A stretch of 64,000 bases of DNA from Flaccisagitta enflata (GCA_965153355.1 OZ231128.1:36084001-36148000), one strand, 5' to 3'; shown: positions 18,104 through 28,748, numbered from the stretch's first letter. Notes: generated by a model from the letters alone, not told the origin. Numbers and translations: made by a program.

Positions 18104-20526
18104 AGCTGGAAGTGGAAGCAGCCCAAAGAAAGGCGAAATTGGTCAAGATTGAGTCTCAAGAAAAGACGGCGGCCGTCATGCAAGCCGCCATTGACGAAGG
18201 ATTGGCTGCAGGCCTCGCAGCTATGGTCACAATCGACGATGAGGACGACCCTCCAGCCGCCGCCGCCGCCGCCGCCGCCCCTTCCCCTTCGAATGCGGCA
18301 ATTGGCGACCTATCCCAGATTCTCGGTGGACAAAAGGTAAAATCCTCTAGTCCGTCAGACGATCAGAAATTCGAAAGCGGACATTCAGCTTACAGTAAGT
18401 TTGCAGTAAAATTCAAAAGCGAGGTTTTGGATGTCAAGGGTCTCTCAGATGAGGACAAATTCGTTCAGTTACAAGACAGAACAAAGGGAGAGGCAAAGGA
18501 GATAGTTGAAAACTTCATCTATCTAGATGATAAGGCAGCAGCTCTCTCACAAGCCCTGAGTGAGTTGAAGTTCTATTTTGGCAAACGGACGGGCAGTGCC
18601 CAGGCCAGTTTGAACAAGATAACAGAAGGTAAAGAGGTCAATGCAAGCTCAGCTGACAGCATTAAGGGACTCTTACAGGAGATTCAGTCCATGGTTTCGT
18701 TTGCAAAGGCAACAAAGGAGGATTCTTTTCTTAGCCTTGATGCCACAGTTCTGGCCATAGTTAAGAAGCGGTTCAGTCATGTCATGAAGCGTGCTTTCTC
18801 CAAATCCTCAGTCAAGGCAGAGGATAATAATGAAAAGGTTGATGTGCAGTTTCTCATTCAATTTCTCAAAGATTGGTTCTCAACCCTTAACAGAACCTAT
18901 GGTATGTCAGCTCTTTCTGAGCCGAAGACGGTTTCATCCTCTTCCTCTTCTTCCTCCCCTTCCTCCTCGAGTTTCAAATCAGGTGGAACGCGACCGAATC
19001 CCGGCCCGGCGAAGACGGGAACGACTCCCAAAGCCAGCGTCGGTGCCTTGCAAGCTCAAGGAATTTCTCCCCCTCAACAGCAGCAAGTTCAGCAGCTGCA
19101 GCAACAACAGCAGCCGCGGCAACCTCGACAGCAGTTTCGCCAGCAACCTCGGCAGCAGTCTCAACAGCAACAGCAGCCTTCATGGACTCCAACCAGCCTT
19201 CAGTGGGGTCAACAGCCAGGTCAACAGTATGAAGTCTGCATCTATTGTTCAAATCCGCATTTGCTTGATTCATGTTGCACATTCAGTCAGTTGAGTCTCA
19301 CACAGAGGAAGGATTTCATATTCAAGCAGCGCCTCTGTTTTAAATGCCTAGGTCGCGACCACCGCGCCAGTGAGTGCCCAGTTCAAATTCAATGCTTGCT
19401 TTGCAATCGAATTGGTCATCATACCTTACTTCATTCTAGTCCTCTTCCCTCTCAGACGACGAATGCAGCCAATTCCCAGTCCAGCGTGGCCAACCCTGCC
19501 CTATCTCAAGCATCTAGACCTGGTGTCCAGAACCGGCTACTCCAACTTTCTGGGTCCCAAGCTCCAGCAAGCAATGTGGTTACCAATGCAGCTACTGCAA
19601 GCACTGCTGCTAACTGTGGTACAAGGGAAGCCCCAAACCAGGTGAATGTTTCGTTAGTTGAATCAAGTGTTGATTTCTGTTTTCGGCCCATTTTCGCAAT
19701 GAAGGTTGGTCTCCCTAATGGTCAGTCAGTCATGGCCTACGGTTTATTGGATACTGGCTCCAATAAAACTTTGGTCAGTAAGGAATTTCAACAGCAGTAT
19801 AGAGTCAAGACTAGCAAGCAGTTTGTGACTCTCAATGGTCTCGGAACAACCTCTTCCGGCCAAAGGGAGATTGCCAAGATTTCTCTCCAGTCCCTGGTGG
19901 ATCCCAACGCCAGTGCCTCCGAAGTCGAAGCTTTCGTGGTAGAGTCCCTGCCAGTTATAGGTTCCCACATCGCCAGACAGGTTCATGTGAAGCAATATGA
20001 TTACATGAATGACGTCAAATTGATTGAATTGCCTGTTAACACTGTTTCAATTCTCATTGGCACTGACTTGGCCGCAGCCTTTGTTCCTTTCGAGACTCGT
20101 CATTCAGATGCATCATCGCCATTAGCTCTGAATACTCCTTATGGTTGGTCGTTGATGGGCCCGACTGGTGGCGCCGCTTCCAAAGCTGCGTGGGCGGCTC
20201 TCGTTACGGTGGATGAAGGTCGCCGCCTCAATGAACAGTTGGAGCAGATGTTCCGCGCCGACTTTCCGGATTCGCCATCGACAAAGTTGGGACGATCTCT
20301 CAAAGATCAACAAGCTGAGAAGATCATGCAAGATGGTTGCAAGTTTGTGGATGGTCGCTACGAGATTCCTCTCCTATGGGATAAAGGCCGTGAAGCAACC
20401 GCAGCAATGATCCCCAGCGCCGCATCCGAAGTCACCGCGAAGACCCGCACCCTCAAAATGGGGAAGAGGCTTCGCAATTCTCCTCACCTCAAAAAGGTAG
20501 TTGAAGATTCAATTCAGTTGGGCTGA
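18031..20526 (+). CDS. BEL/Pao Gag-protease (and start of RT), truncated by frame change
   Basis: The frame has 831 codons from ATG 18031; in-frame coding could extend back to about 17860. An Ala/Lys-rich coiled-coil segment (about 1-75) is followed by a DUF1759-like Gag core (about 110-300), a Pro/Gln-rich linker (about 345-395) and three zinc knuckles near 402-470 (CIYCSNPHLLDSC, CFKCLGRDHRASEC, CLLCNRIGHHTLLH). An aspartic protease with LLDTGSNKT at about residue 573 comes next. The final part (YEIPLLW, GKRLRNSPHLKK) is the typical lead-in to BEL reverse transcriptase. TGA at 20524 stops it, while the homologous reading continues one base ahead (+1) from about 20515. Gag packages the RNA and the protease cleaves the polyprotein. 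Confidence 0.9.
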   Translation: MGDPAAEAAAAADKEKKTARLWQLKLEVEAAQRKAKLVKIESQEKTAAVMQAAIDEGLAAGLAAMVTIDDEDDPPAAAAAAAAPSPSNAAIGDLSQILGGQKVKSSSPSDDQKFESGHSAYSKFAVKFKSEVLDVKGLSDEDKFVQLQDRTKGEAKEIVENFIYLDDKAAALSQALSELKFYFGKRTGSAQASLNKITEGKEVNASSADSIKGLLQEIQSMVSFAKATKEDSFLSLDATVLAIVKKRFSHVMKRAFSKSSVKAEDNNEKVDVQFLIQFLKDWFSTLNRTYGMSALSEPKTVSSSSSSSSPSSSSFKSGGTRPNPGPAKTGTTPKASVGALQAQGISPPQQQQVQQLQQQQQPRQPRQQFRQQPRQQSQQQQQPSWTPTSLQWGQQPGQQYEVCIYCSNPHLLDSCCTFSQLSLTQRKDFIFKQRLCFKCLGRDHRASECPVQIQCLLCNRIGHHTLLHSSPLPSQTTNAANSQSSVANPALSQASRPGVQNRLLQLSGSQAPASNVVTNAATASTAANCGTREAPNQVNVSLVESSVDFCFRPIFAMKVGLPNGQSVMAYGLLDTGSNKTLVSKEFQQQYRVKTSKQFVTLNGLGTTSSGQREIAKISLQSLVDPNASASEVEAFVVESLPVIGSHIARQVHVKQYDYMNDVKLIELPVNTVSILIGTDLAAAFVPFETRHSDASSPLALNTPYGWSLMGPTGGAASKAAWAALVTVDEGRRLNEQLEQMFRADFPDSPSTKLGRSLKDQQAEKIMQDGCKFVDGRYEIPLLWDKGREATAAMIPSAASEVTAKTRTLKMGKRLRNSPHLKKVVEDSIQLG

Positions 20527-20734
20527 AGTGGTGCCTAACCCAGGCCTTAAGTCCGATCTCACATGGTATCTCCCAGCAGTTCTTAGTGAAAGGAAAGGGA
20601 AGCATAGATTTTGTCTAGATGGTGCTGCCACTTCTTGCGGCGTGAGCCTCAATTCCATGTTGCTCACAGGTGAGGGCCCCATGGTCACGTCTCGAATGCG
20701 AGGCGTTACGATTATTTTGCTTGCGGTGATATAG
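20501..20734 (+). pseudogene. RT palm segment left in the +1 frame
   Basis: Between the two in-frame parts of pol, RT-like sequence (LTWYLPAVL, CLDGAATSCGVSLNSMLLTG) is readable only in the +1 frame, ending at TAG 20732. It is flanked by two frame changes of opposite sign, near 20515-20525 and near 20680-20720. RT therefore cannot be made as one chain from this copy without recoding. The second change also appears to cost a few residues before the GDIAAFFHQV block. Confidence 0.75.
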
Positions 20735-23622
20735 CTGCCTTCTTTCATCAAGTTCTTATCCCATCCGAAGATCGAGATGCTCTCAGGTTCTTTCGATGGA
20801 TTCCCGGTCAAGAGGACAAGTTGGAATGCATCCGCATGCTCCGGAACATCTTCGGCGCTGCCTGCTCCTATTCAATCTCCTCATTTGCAAATCGGCGCAA
20901 TGCAGAGGATCATGGTGGCGATTTCTCCAAAGAAGTTGTTGACGCAATTCTTCGAGCGTATGTGGATGATGTCCCTACATCCTCTCCAACTCAGGAAAGT
21001 TCAATTGATTTGGTCAAAGGTTTAATTGAGCTTTGCGCCAAAGGAGGATTCACCCTCACAAAGTTTATTTCTAATTGTCCTGCAGTCTTGGAATCCTTTC
21101 CTCTAGATCTTAGGAAAGATGGCTTCAAGGATGCAAATGGTAACCTCCCAGAAACATCGGTCCTCGGCGTCGCCTACAATCCCAACAAAGATACTTTTTG
21201 CGTCAAGTTGCCGGCAAAAAGTGGTGGGGGTGCCTGGAATCGTAAACGCGTCCTCTCTGTCGTCATGAGCATCTTCGATCCCTTGGGCCAAGTGGCGCCG
21301 TACACGCTGATCGGGAAGAAGATCAACCAAAAGCTCTGTGCGCTGAAGATTGGATGGGATGATCCCCTACCACCCGACATCAATGAAGAGATGGAAACAT
21401 GGTATGGTCAAATGGAAAATTTGAAATTGTTGCCCATTGCCCGGTCATTTGGTCTCACGTATCATGGTCAAAAGGTCATTCTTCATATCTTCTCCGACGC
21501 ATCCATCTTTGGATATGGTGCCGTCGGCTTCTTTGTCATTGAAGACACAGGAAAGGTCGTTTGGGTCGCCGCCAAGGCGCGGGTGTCGCCTCTCAAGGAA
21601 TCCAATGTCGACGTGAACGGCAGTGTTCCTAGGTTGGAACTTCAATCCGCCGTCACTGGTGTCGAACTTGCCACGCAGATCCGTGAAGACATCGACGTCA
21701 AGATCAGCAGGGAAGTTTACCATACTGATTCTACCACAGTTTACTTTTGGATTCAAAACGAAGATGCCAAGCATCCAGTCTTTGTGGCAAACCGCCTCAA
21801 CCGTATTCGCTTAACCTCATCAGATTCTCCTCCCCGCCAGTTTCGTTGGGTGCCTACGCATCTAAATCCTGCAGATGTGGTCTCTCGCGGCGCCATGCCT
21901 GATGACGCCGAAGCCTGGAAGCTTTTCTACGAAGGTCCAAGTTACATCGCTTGCCCTGAAGAAGAATGGCCATCCCTTCCAACCCCTGAAGAAGCAACGG
22001 TGGGGGCATCAGAGGCTGAGGAAACCCCTCCATTCCAGGAAAGTAGCAAGGTTGAATCATTCATGGCCAAATTGTTACGTAAGAAAAGTGATTTCCAGTC
22101 TATCAAACGCATCGTTTGTTATATTTTACGGTTCACGAACAAGCTCCGTCACAAGAATGAGGAAACCCCTAATCTTGTCTTTATGTCCTCTCCCAGCGCA
22201 GCCGAGATGCGCAACGCCGAAGCGAAGCTCATCCTGGATGGACAGCGTCGCTATTTTGGTCCAGAAGTGGAAGTTCTCTCCCAGCAAGATCCACGGAAGG
22301 TCAAGAGGATTCTCAACAGGTCAGCTTCATCGTTGCGCCAGTTGGCGCCATTTGTTGACAATGTTGGTTATTTACGTGTTGGTGGAAGGCTTGGTCAGGG
22401 TGAGGAGTCTTGGGAAGTCAAGCATCCAATCATTCTGCATCATGATGATCCTTTGGTAAACCACCTGATCTATTCCTCCCACATCGAGAATGGACACGCA
22501 GGAGTCGAGTTCGTCCTCTCCGACCTTCGTCAACGTTTCTGGATCCTCAAAGGCCGTCAAGCAGTAAAGAAGGTGGTGTGGCGCTGCCTTGAGTGCCGCC
22601 GCCGCTATCGTCATCCAGAGCAGCAGCAGATGGCTCCTCTTCCCACTTATCGTTTGGACATCGCACCGCCATTTCAAGACACTGCGGTGGATCTCTTCGG
22701 CCCCATCTCAGTTAAGTCGGGTCGCTATGGGAAGAAAGTCTGGGTTGCGCTATTCTGTTGCATGCGCATCCGCGCAGTCTACATGGATGTTATCAAGGAT
22801 ATTGAAGCTGAAACGTTCATTGATGCTCTACAAAGATTCCACTCTTTCTACCCATCTCTCAAGCGCCTCCACAGCGACTGTGGAACCAATTTCGTCGGCG
22901 CTGACAACCTGCTCCGCAAGATGCTGTCGGAGTGGAAAAGTGGAGATCAGCAACCCTCTGCTCCACAAGGAATCGATTGGCATTTCATTCCGCCTCATGC
23001 GCCGCACCAAGGAGGTGCATGGGAGCGAATCGTTGGCGTCGTCAAGAAGACTATCGCCGGCTTAAGCCATGGTGATATTGAGTACGAGCGTTTCCGTACT
23101 ATCGTCCAAATTGCTGCCGGCATCGTCAATAGGCGGCCCTTGACTCGGTATTCCGCCGACGTTCAGGATTGCCGTCCGTTGACGCCGGCGCACTTCCTCA
23201 ATCCGGCAATGACCAAGACCGTCAATTCCTCGGATGTCCTTTCAGCTGTGCCGCTCAGTGGGTCTGAGCTGCGCCGCTCCAAAGATTCTCTCCGTCCTCT
23301 CGTCGACACATTTTGGCAACGTTGGAGATCCGAGTACGTTGCCAGCCTTCAGAAGCGTTCCAAGTGGTTGTCACGCTCGCCGAACATCAAGATCGGTGAC
23401 TTGGTCCTTCTCGTGGATGAAGCGCATCCCCGGGAGACTTGGCCTCTCGCACTAGTGACTGACACTTTTCCCAGCGAAGACGGTTTGGTGCGTCGCATCC
23501 AGCTGCGCACATCTTCGAACCGGTCCCTCGAAAGAGACATTCGCAAGATCGTCCTCCTTGAACGCGAAGGTGATGACGAGAAGGTGGAGGAGTTGATTGT
23601 GGATGGTGGTGGCGATGAGTAG
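20674..23622 (+). CDS. BEL/Pao Pol: RT C-half, RNase H, integrase
   Basis: This frame is open from 20674, just after an in-frame TGA at 20671, and has no obvious start codon of its own. It lies in the same frame as gag-pro. It carries RT motifs DIAAFFHQV and the catalytic YVDD (20959-20970), then RNase H with FSDAS (about 21490), PRLELQS and HTDST. Next is an integrase zinc finger HIENGH...CLEC (about 22480-22600) and a DDE core with VDLFGP, HSDCGTN and HQGGAWE (about 22685-23030). A DUF5641-like C-terminus (about 23280-23560, with NIKIGDLVLLVDE) follows. RT/RNase H copies the RNA into DNA and integrase inserts it. Confidence 0.92.
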   Translation, partial: GPHGHVSNARRYDYFACGDIAAFFHQVLIPSEDRDALRFFRWIPGQEDKLECIRMLRNIFGAACSYSISSFANRRNAEDHGGDFSKEVVDAILRAYVDDVPTSSPTQESSIDLVKGLIELCAKGGFTLTKFISNCPAVLESFPLDLRKDGFKDANGNLPETSVLGVAYNPNKDTFCVKLPAKSGGGAWNRKRVLSVVMSIFDPLGQVAPYTLIGKKINQKLCALKIGWDDPLPPDINEEMETWYGQMENLKLLPIARSFGLTYHGQKVILHIFSDASIFGYGAVGFFVIEDTGKVVWVAAKARVSPLKESNVDVNGSVPRLELQSAVTGVELATQIREDIDVKISREVYHTDSTTVYFWIQNEDAKHPVFVANRLNRIRLTSSDSPPRQFRWVPTHLNPADVVSRGAMPDDAEAWKLFYEGPSYIACPEEEWPSLPTPEEATVGASEAEETPPFQESSKVESFMAKLLRKKSDFQSIKRIVCYILRFTNKLRHKNEETPNLVFMSSPSAAEMRNAEAKLILDGQRRYFGPEVEVLSQQDPRKVKRILNRSASSLRQLAPFVDNVGYLRVGGRLGQGEESWEVKHPIILHHDDPLVNHLIYSSHIENGHAGVEFVLSDLRQRFWILKGRQAVKKVVWRCLECRRRYRHPEQQQMAPLPTYRLDIAPPFQDTAVDLFGPISVKSGRYGKKVWVALFCCMRIRAVYMDVIKDIEAETFIDALQRFHSFYPSLKRLHSDCGTNFVGADNLLRKMLSEWKSGDQQPSAPQGIDWHFIPPHAPHQGGAWERIVGVVKKTIAGLSHGDIEYERFRTIVQIAAGIVNRRPLTRYSADVQDCRPLTPAHFLNPAMTKTVNSSDVLSAVPLSGSELRRSKDSLRPLVDTFWQRWRSEYVASLQKRSKWLSRSPNIKIGDLVLLVDEAHPRETWPLALVTDTFPSEDGLVRRIQLRTSSNRSLERDIRKIVLLEREGDDEKVEELIVDGGGDE

Positions 23623-23787
23623 TGTCGCCAAATATCATTTGTCACCATTCCTGTGCAAACCGTTGAAGTTACGTACATCGTTTTGTGATTATGTATTTGC
23701 ATTATTACATTGCGTAGTTTGGTTTATTGTAGTTGTAGTGTTATGACCATGTTGTAGAATGTATCTAAAGGTATTATCTGGCATTCT

Positions 23788-23796
23788 AGGTGGGGG
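23788..23796 (+). promoter_or_regulatory. polypurine tract of BEL/Pao element
   Basis: AGGTGGGGG abuts the 3' LTR start at 23797, the position expected for the plus-strand primer. Confidence 0.75.
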
Positions 23797-24360
23797 TATA
23801 TGATCTTTTGTCTATCTTTTTATGCATTATCGGCGTTGCTATGAATATTTCCTTGTTTGGTGGCGCTGCAGTCGCCCAAGCATGAGCGCGTTAGTTTTGA
23901 GCTTGACTTGTTATCGTACGAGCTTACCTGTCGTGTCCGAGCCTCTCATTGGTCAGATTAGTCCTAAGTGAGGAGACCTTTGAGCTGACCTCTCGTCATT
24001 GGTCAACTTACCTTTCGTCACGCGTTAGCGCCTGAAAGTTGGTAACACCCCACATCCTTATAAGCGATCGTTTGCTCTAGCAATTCAGTATTCGGCAGTG
24101 AGGCCTAAAAGGTAACTATTTCTTGTAGTATTATCATGATTTAGTATTGCGTCTCTGTACTTTTCTAACGTTTCCTTTTGCAAGTGTATTTATGAGTTTA
24201 ACCATTCTGTCCACCAGATTTGACGTCTTCTACATCGCTATCGTTTCCTATGGTTGTCAATACATCTATATATGTTACTATATATGGTCATTTACGGTTG
24301 TCATTCCTTCGTCCGCGAAATTAGCAAGCCGAATACGCAAATGGCCTAGCCATTAATAGA
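23797..24360 (+). repeat. 3' LTR of BEL/Pao element
   Basis: 564 bp, from TATATGATC to CCATTAATAGA, two substitutions from the 5' LTR. The target duplication CAAAC follows at 24361. Confidence 0.92.
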
Positions 24361-24433
24361 CAAACAGACGGACGGACGAACGAAAGTCCCCCTATGTTCT
24401 ACAGGACTTCGTTCCCTTCGGGGCCGCTGCCCA
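24361..24433. repeat. R2 fold-back element, right terminal part
   Basis: CAAACAGACGGACGGACGAA, AAAGTCCCCCTATGTTCTAC and the GGGGCCGCTGCCCAAAAA end complete the R2 copy that the BEL element interrupted at 16305. Confidence 0.85.
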
Positions 24434-24903
24434 AAAAGTCCTGTAGAACACAGGGGAACTCTCTTTCATCCATCCATTCAAGGTCTAAGATAGCTAAGAA
24501 GCCTGCAAGGAATGATTGAGGGCCTTAGGGCTGACTCTAGGTCTAAGAAGGCAGATTTGGGCTTGAAGGCTGATTTGAAGCCTGAGCGGCTAAATTTAGG
24601 CCTGGGAAGATAGGTTTTAGCTTTGAAAGGGCAGGTTTCAGGCTTGAGAGGGGAGGTCTCAGGCTTGAGAGGGCAGATTATAGGCTTGAGAGGGCATATA
24701 TCAGGCTTGAGACTTTCTAGCTTGAGAGGGTAGATTCTGGGCCAGGGAGGGCAGATTTTGGGCCAGGGAGGGAAGTTTTCAAGCCTGGAAGGACAGATTT
24801 CAGGGGGGCCCAATGGGGGAAAGATGGACAGACAGACGGACAGACAAACAAAAGTCCCCCAGTGTTCTACAAGACTTTGTCCCTTTTGGGGCCGCTGCCC
24901 AAA
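24434..24903. repeat. R2 fold-back element, divergent arms
   Basis: Starts AAGTCCTGTAGAACACAGGG directly after the previous R2 end, so two copies stand head to tail. Interior is a GGCTTGAGAGGGCAGATT-type array. It ends CCCCCAGTGTTCTACAAGAC through GGGGCCGCTGCCC. Only one array orientation is clear. Confidence 0.75.
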
Positions 24904-25145
24904 AATCAGTCCTTCCAGAACCTAAATCTGATCTTTCAGACTTCTTTAGGCCTCTTACACCTCAAATCAGGCCTTACAGACCCAAAGTCAAGCCTCTCAG
25001 ACCCCTAGTCAAGGCTCTCAGACCAACAATCAGACCTCTCAAACCCCAAATCAGGCTATTCAGATCCCAAATCAGGCTTTTCGGATCTTTATTCAGGACT
25101 TTCAGACCCCAAACCAGGCTCTCAAACCCCAAATTGGGCTTTTCA
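24904..25145 (+). repeat. 20-21-bp tandem array, R2-type arm without ends
   Basis: About eleven degenerate units around AGACCCCAAATCAGGCTCTC. No TIR block at either side. Likely a decayed or recombined R2 arm. Confidence 0.7.
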
Positions 25146-25191
25146 TAACCTTAACTAATGTATGTAACATGTAGCTACACTGTATACACTC

Positions 25192-25531
25192 ATTTTTAGT
25201 CGCTTTGTTGGTCCATCTGTCCGTCCATCCGTCCGTCCGTCCATCTGTCCGTCCGTCCGTCTGTCCGTCTGTCCATCCGTCCGTCCTTCCGTCCATCCGT
25301 CCGTCCGTCCGTCCGTCCGTCCGTCCGTCCGTCCGTCCGTCCGTCCGTCCGTCTGTCCGTCCATCCGCCCGTCCGTCTGTCCGTCCGTCCGTCCGTTGGT
25401 CCGTTGGTCCATCACACTTTACTTTTTTGGTTTTTTTATGGTCTTTGGCCTCACTGCTCCTGCCCAAATGATATGGTGACCTTGATTACGGCCCCTGCCC
25501 ACCCGCACGCGACTGGGGTAGCCGTGTATTG
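25192..25531 (+). repeat. R1 copy with (GTCC)n expansion and deleted hairpin
   Basis: Starts TTTTTAGTCGC but runs straight into CTTTGTTGG, so the second half of the hairpin is gone. The interior GTCC/GTCT/ATCC block is expanded to about 200 bp (25215-25420). The 3' part has GCCCCTGCCCACCCGCACGC and GACTGGGGTAGCCGTGTATT. Confidence 0.8.
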
Positions 25532-26328
25532 TTTTTTTAAAGAATATGTTATTTTTTTCTGAGGCTCAATGTTTTTATTTCTATGGCGATCTGAAGCTCA
25601 AATTGTTCTTATGATGTTCTTATTTTCCTAATTGTTTTATCTGGTCACCTTATACTGATTGTCAATTGAATGAATATCTGAGGACCAAAATATCAATTAT
25701 AATTTATAAACATATCAAATTTGAACATATGAGTGATTGAAGTCAACTAAGGGTATGGTTTCTTAACAATGCTACCCTCGGGTGATTTGTTGAATTTTGG
25801 TAATAAAGGTAACAATCATTAGCCCTTAACTACTTTTGATAAGCGTTTTTTTTTTGGGTTAGATTGAGAAAGAATGTCATTTAGATTCTGTTTATTGGAA
25901 AACTAGGAGTGATGCGCGTAGTAACTAGTCAGTGAGGGCTCACAAGGCCCTCTTCCATTTATTTCAGTTTGGGTATAGTGAGGGATGTTGTTCCACCTAT
26001 CATAAGGCATAACAATCAAAGAGTATCACCTTGGCATATTCACATTTCATTTTAACTATTGTAGTTCTTTAAGCAAATTAAGTGTTAATCTTCTTTTATT
26101 CTTTCCTTTTTTTGTGGCTGATGATGTTCTTATGATTATTCTTATTTTGTTCCACATTTGAGCCTCAATGCTCTTATAAACAAGGTTCTTAGTTAAAGAA
26201 AAGAGTGTAGGCGTAGCTTCACTTTGCGTCAAATAAGCCTTATCTTCTCATTTTTGCTCAGGAGCACGTTGCATCTCGGGCAAAAGAATCTGTAAGAGAG
26301 CATGGCAATGTTTCTCTCTCTGTCTGTC

Positions 26329-26330
<2 letters not shown>
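25532..26330. other. AT-rich intergenic sequence
   Basis: No gene, no clear repeat. Short unrelated direct echoes (GAGGCTCAATG / GAGCCTCAATG) occur. Confidence 0.4.

Positions 26331-26388
<58 letters not shown>
26331..26388 (+). repeat. (TGTC)n / (TC)n microsatellite abutting R1
   Basis: CTGTCTGTCTGTC passes into pure (TC)n and then without a gap into the R1 start TTTAGTCGCG. Confidence 0.9.
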
Positions 26389-26391
<3 letters not shown>

Positions 26392-26605
26392 AGTCGCGTG
26401 ATACGCGACTCTACACCCCGCTTTGTCGGTCTGTCGGTAGGTTGGTTGGTATGTCGGTCGGTTGGTCAGTTGTTTACTTTTTTGGCGTTTGTTAGCTTTT
26501 TAAGCTTACTGCTCCTGCCCAAATACCCCAGTGACCTTCTCCAATCTCCAGCAATGCTCCTGCCCACCCGCACGCGACTAGGGTAGCCGTGTAACCGGCC
26601 TTGTT
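26389..26605 (+). repeat. R1 copy, GTCGCGTG/CACGCGAC stem class
   Basis: Hairpin AGTCGCGTGATACGCGACT, tetramer block GTCGGTCTGTCGG, 3' arm CCCGCACGCGACTAGGG, end CCGTGTAACCGGCCTTGTT. Full-length copy. Confidence 0.88.
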
Positions 26606-26734
26606 CCCAAAGACACAGTTCATGAAAACCGGGAGGAAATCATATCCATACCTTACTGACTTATCAGTTGCGAACCATCCAATTATGTTATCGCCTGAAA
26701 ATGACAAATGGTCTTTTCATTTCATCTTGTAAGG

Positions 26735-26937
26735 CGTAACAAGTGACGTGAGGTCACTATATCGTTGCGGACGCCGGACGGGTGGGAAAGGACATCCAAT
26801 TCCCATCCACACCCATACCCAAAAAGCATCTGAAACTCTCGAAATTCCACTTTTCGACTCGTGTGGCACCGACGGACCAACGGACAGACCGACGGACAGA
26901 GCCTCGTGTGGAGTCTGCGACTAAAATGTGGCAATAG
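26735..26937 (-). repeat. R1 copy, long 3' tail variant
   Basis: On the minus strand: TTTTAGTCGCAGACTCC, CTCTGTCCGTCGGTCTGTCC, and a 3' part with CCGCAACGATATAGTGACCT then CACTTGTTACGCC. The same tail occurs at 39417-39702. Confidence 0.7.
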
Positions 26938-27238
26938 AAAATAAAAAAAAGTCGCAAAATCGTTAGATGGTCAGCGGCAACCGATGCCCCGAGGTTGGTG
27001 TATGTCCGGGGGGGATGGTGACAGTGGCATCAACCCCGAAGGTACCGATGATCTATGCTTTGGCGCATGGGGAATCATGGGGCATCTTATAGATTAAGGG
27101 GTTAATTTGGATCACAAAGGGCAGGGATTTGAGCCTTAAGTTTGGGATTAGCGCCTCAAGGCTAAGATATTGGCCTCAAGCCTGGGATTTGAGCCACAAA
27201 GCTGGAACTTGAGCCTCAAGACTGGAATTTGGGCCTTG

Positions 27239-27480
27239 CACCTTGATCTGGGGGCTGAGAAAAACCCGAGATGAATCTCAATAGCTTAAATTACATGAAA
27301 AGCATACTTCTAGTTGCCCCAGTGGGATGAAATTTTACATGAAGAAAGCCGATGGTTTTGCAGAGCTTCAGTTAAAATTTTATCTCACTGGGTTAACTAG
27401 AAGTATGCTTTTCATGTAAATTAAGCTATTGAAACACGCTAGATTCATCTCGGGTTTTTCTCAGCCCCCAGATCAAGGTG
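27239..27480. repeat. 242-bp fold-back element
   Basis: CACCTTGATCTGGGGGCTGA at the left is matched by its reverse complement at the right end; arms are about 85 bp. Flanking CCTTG occurs on both sides (27234-27238 and 27481-27485). The host array is rich in CCTTG, so the duplication is plausible but not proven. Confidence 0.75.
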
Positions 27481-27638
27481 CCTTGGCCCTTGGGACTAGG
27501 ATTTGAGATGAGAGGATAAAATTTGAGCCTCAGGGTTGAGATTTGAGCCTTGGGGCTGGGTCTGGGGCCTCAAGGCTTTAATTAAGGCCTCAAGGCTTGT
27601 GTAAGGGCCTCATGGGTAGGATTTGGGCCTCAAGGCTA

Positions 27639-28748
27639 GCATCCCTGACAAAATCAGGCGGACTGAGGTTAAATTTTACCTACTTTAGCCTGACAAAGTG
27701 ATTTGACTGGTATTTTGGGATATGATCTTATGGACTAGGGTAAACTCTGTCCAAGTCCAGCCAAAAATACCTAGTGGCATAGGTATCATCATTGAGATTA
27801 TCTAGGAGTGTGTCTTAAATCTGGTGAGAAGTTTGGCTGTTGGGTAAAAAACAAACTTTCCTTCTTCTACCGTGCCTTAAACTCCATCATTCCCATCGAA
27901 GGGAGATCAGACAAGTTGAGGATCGCTGTTAGAATGGGCACAATATGGGCATTCAAAAGAAAAATGATTTCCAAGCTCTTTTCATCTTCCATTTGTACAA
28001 CCAAAACCCAATTTACTTGGAAAATCGATTTGGACTTGATCTAGGCACTCCGTAATCAATGCTGTAGTTGAATAGAATATGTTTTATTGACTACAGCAAT
28101 CTATTCTATACAACTACAGCATAGATTATGGAGTGCTTAGATCAAGTCCAAATCAATTTTCCATATAGACCGGGTTCTAATTATGCAAGTGGAACATGAA
28201 AAATACATAGAAATGAATTCTTATTCAAATGCCCCAATTGAGCCCATACTACTCACTGTCTGGCGTCTGCCCAATGCCCATACTCATTTACGGCATCGAA
28301 ATTATCCACGTTAAGGACGGCGATGATCGTCGTCAACAACGCGTCGCCTACAACAGCATTTTCATATTCTTCATATTGTGAAAGTGTTGCTGCTCTACAG
28401 CACGCGTTGCTTAGACCCACGTGGGTCTCAAGGGCTGCCCCTGCCTATTCCTCGGACCTGCTCTCTCAATTTCATCTAAAGAATGAATTTTTAGCCATCA
28501 AAGAAAAAAAAACTTGGGTATAGATCGCGAATGGTAGAAAAGTATGTGTCATCTCCGTGTAAAAATATTTCTGGGAAAATCCGTCACAATCTAATTCGTC
28601 ATTTCTGACTCAACCCCTTCTCACCCTTCTATCAGAAAATAATCCCTGTATCAAAATATGACATTTTAGCTATCTCTTGCAGAGCTTGGGCCAATATTGC
28701 ACCCTTTTAGGCATATGTTCCCAGTCCGCCTTATTATGTCAGGGGCGT
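27639..28748. repeat. TA-flanked palindromic element, 1.1 kb
   Basis: The ends are GCATCCCTGACAAAATCAGG and (reverse complemented) ACGCCCCTGACATAATAAGG, flanked by TA. A clear inner hairpin spans 28014-28175 (GGACTTGATCTAGGCACTCC and its complement). The end motif TGACAAAATCAGGCGG resembles that of 29324-30273, so both belong to one family, probably Tc1/mariner-like by its TA target. Confidence 0.65.

Larger units (their letters stand above)
16306..24360 (+). mobile_element. BEL/Pao LTR retrotransposon, nearly complete, frame-disrupted in RT
   Basis: This 8,055-bp element has two 564-bp LTRs, a repetitive leader, Gag with zinc knuckles, aspartic protease, reverse transcriptase (YVDD), RNase H, an integrase of H2C2 plus DDE type and a C-terminal DUF5641-like segment. 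The domain order PR-RT-RH-IN and the paired Cys knuckles place it in BEL/Pao. LTRs differ at only two positions that I can find (16804 C/T class and the penultimate codon of the end), so insertion is recent. No envelope-like frame lies between the end of pol and the 3' LTR. The element has landed in an R2 fold-back. Confidence 0.93.

Noticed and set aside
23623-23796. Possible envelope gene after BEL pol
   Set aside because: Only about 170 bp separate pol from the 3' LTR, with no open frame of any length.
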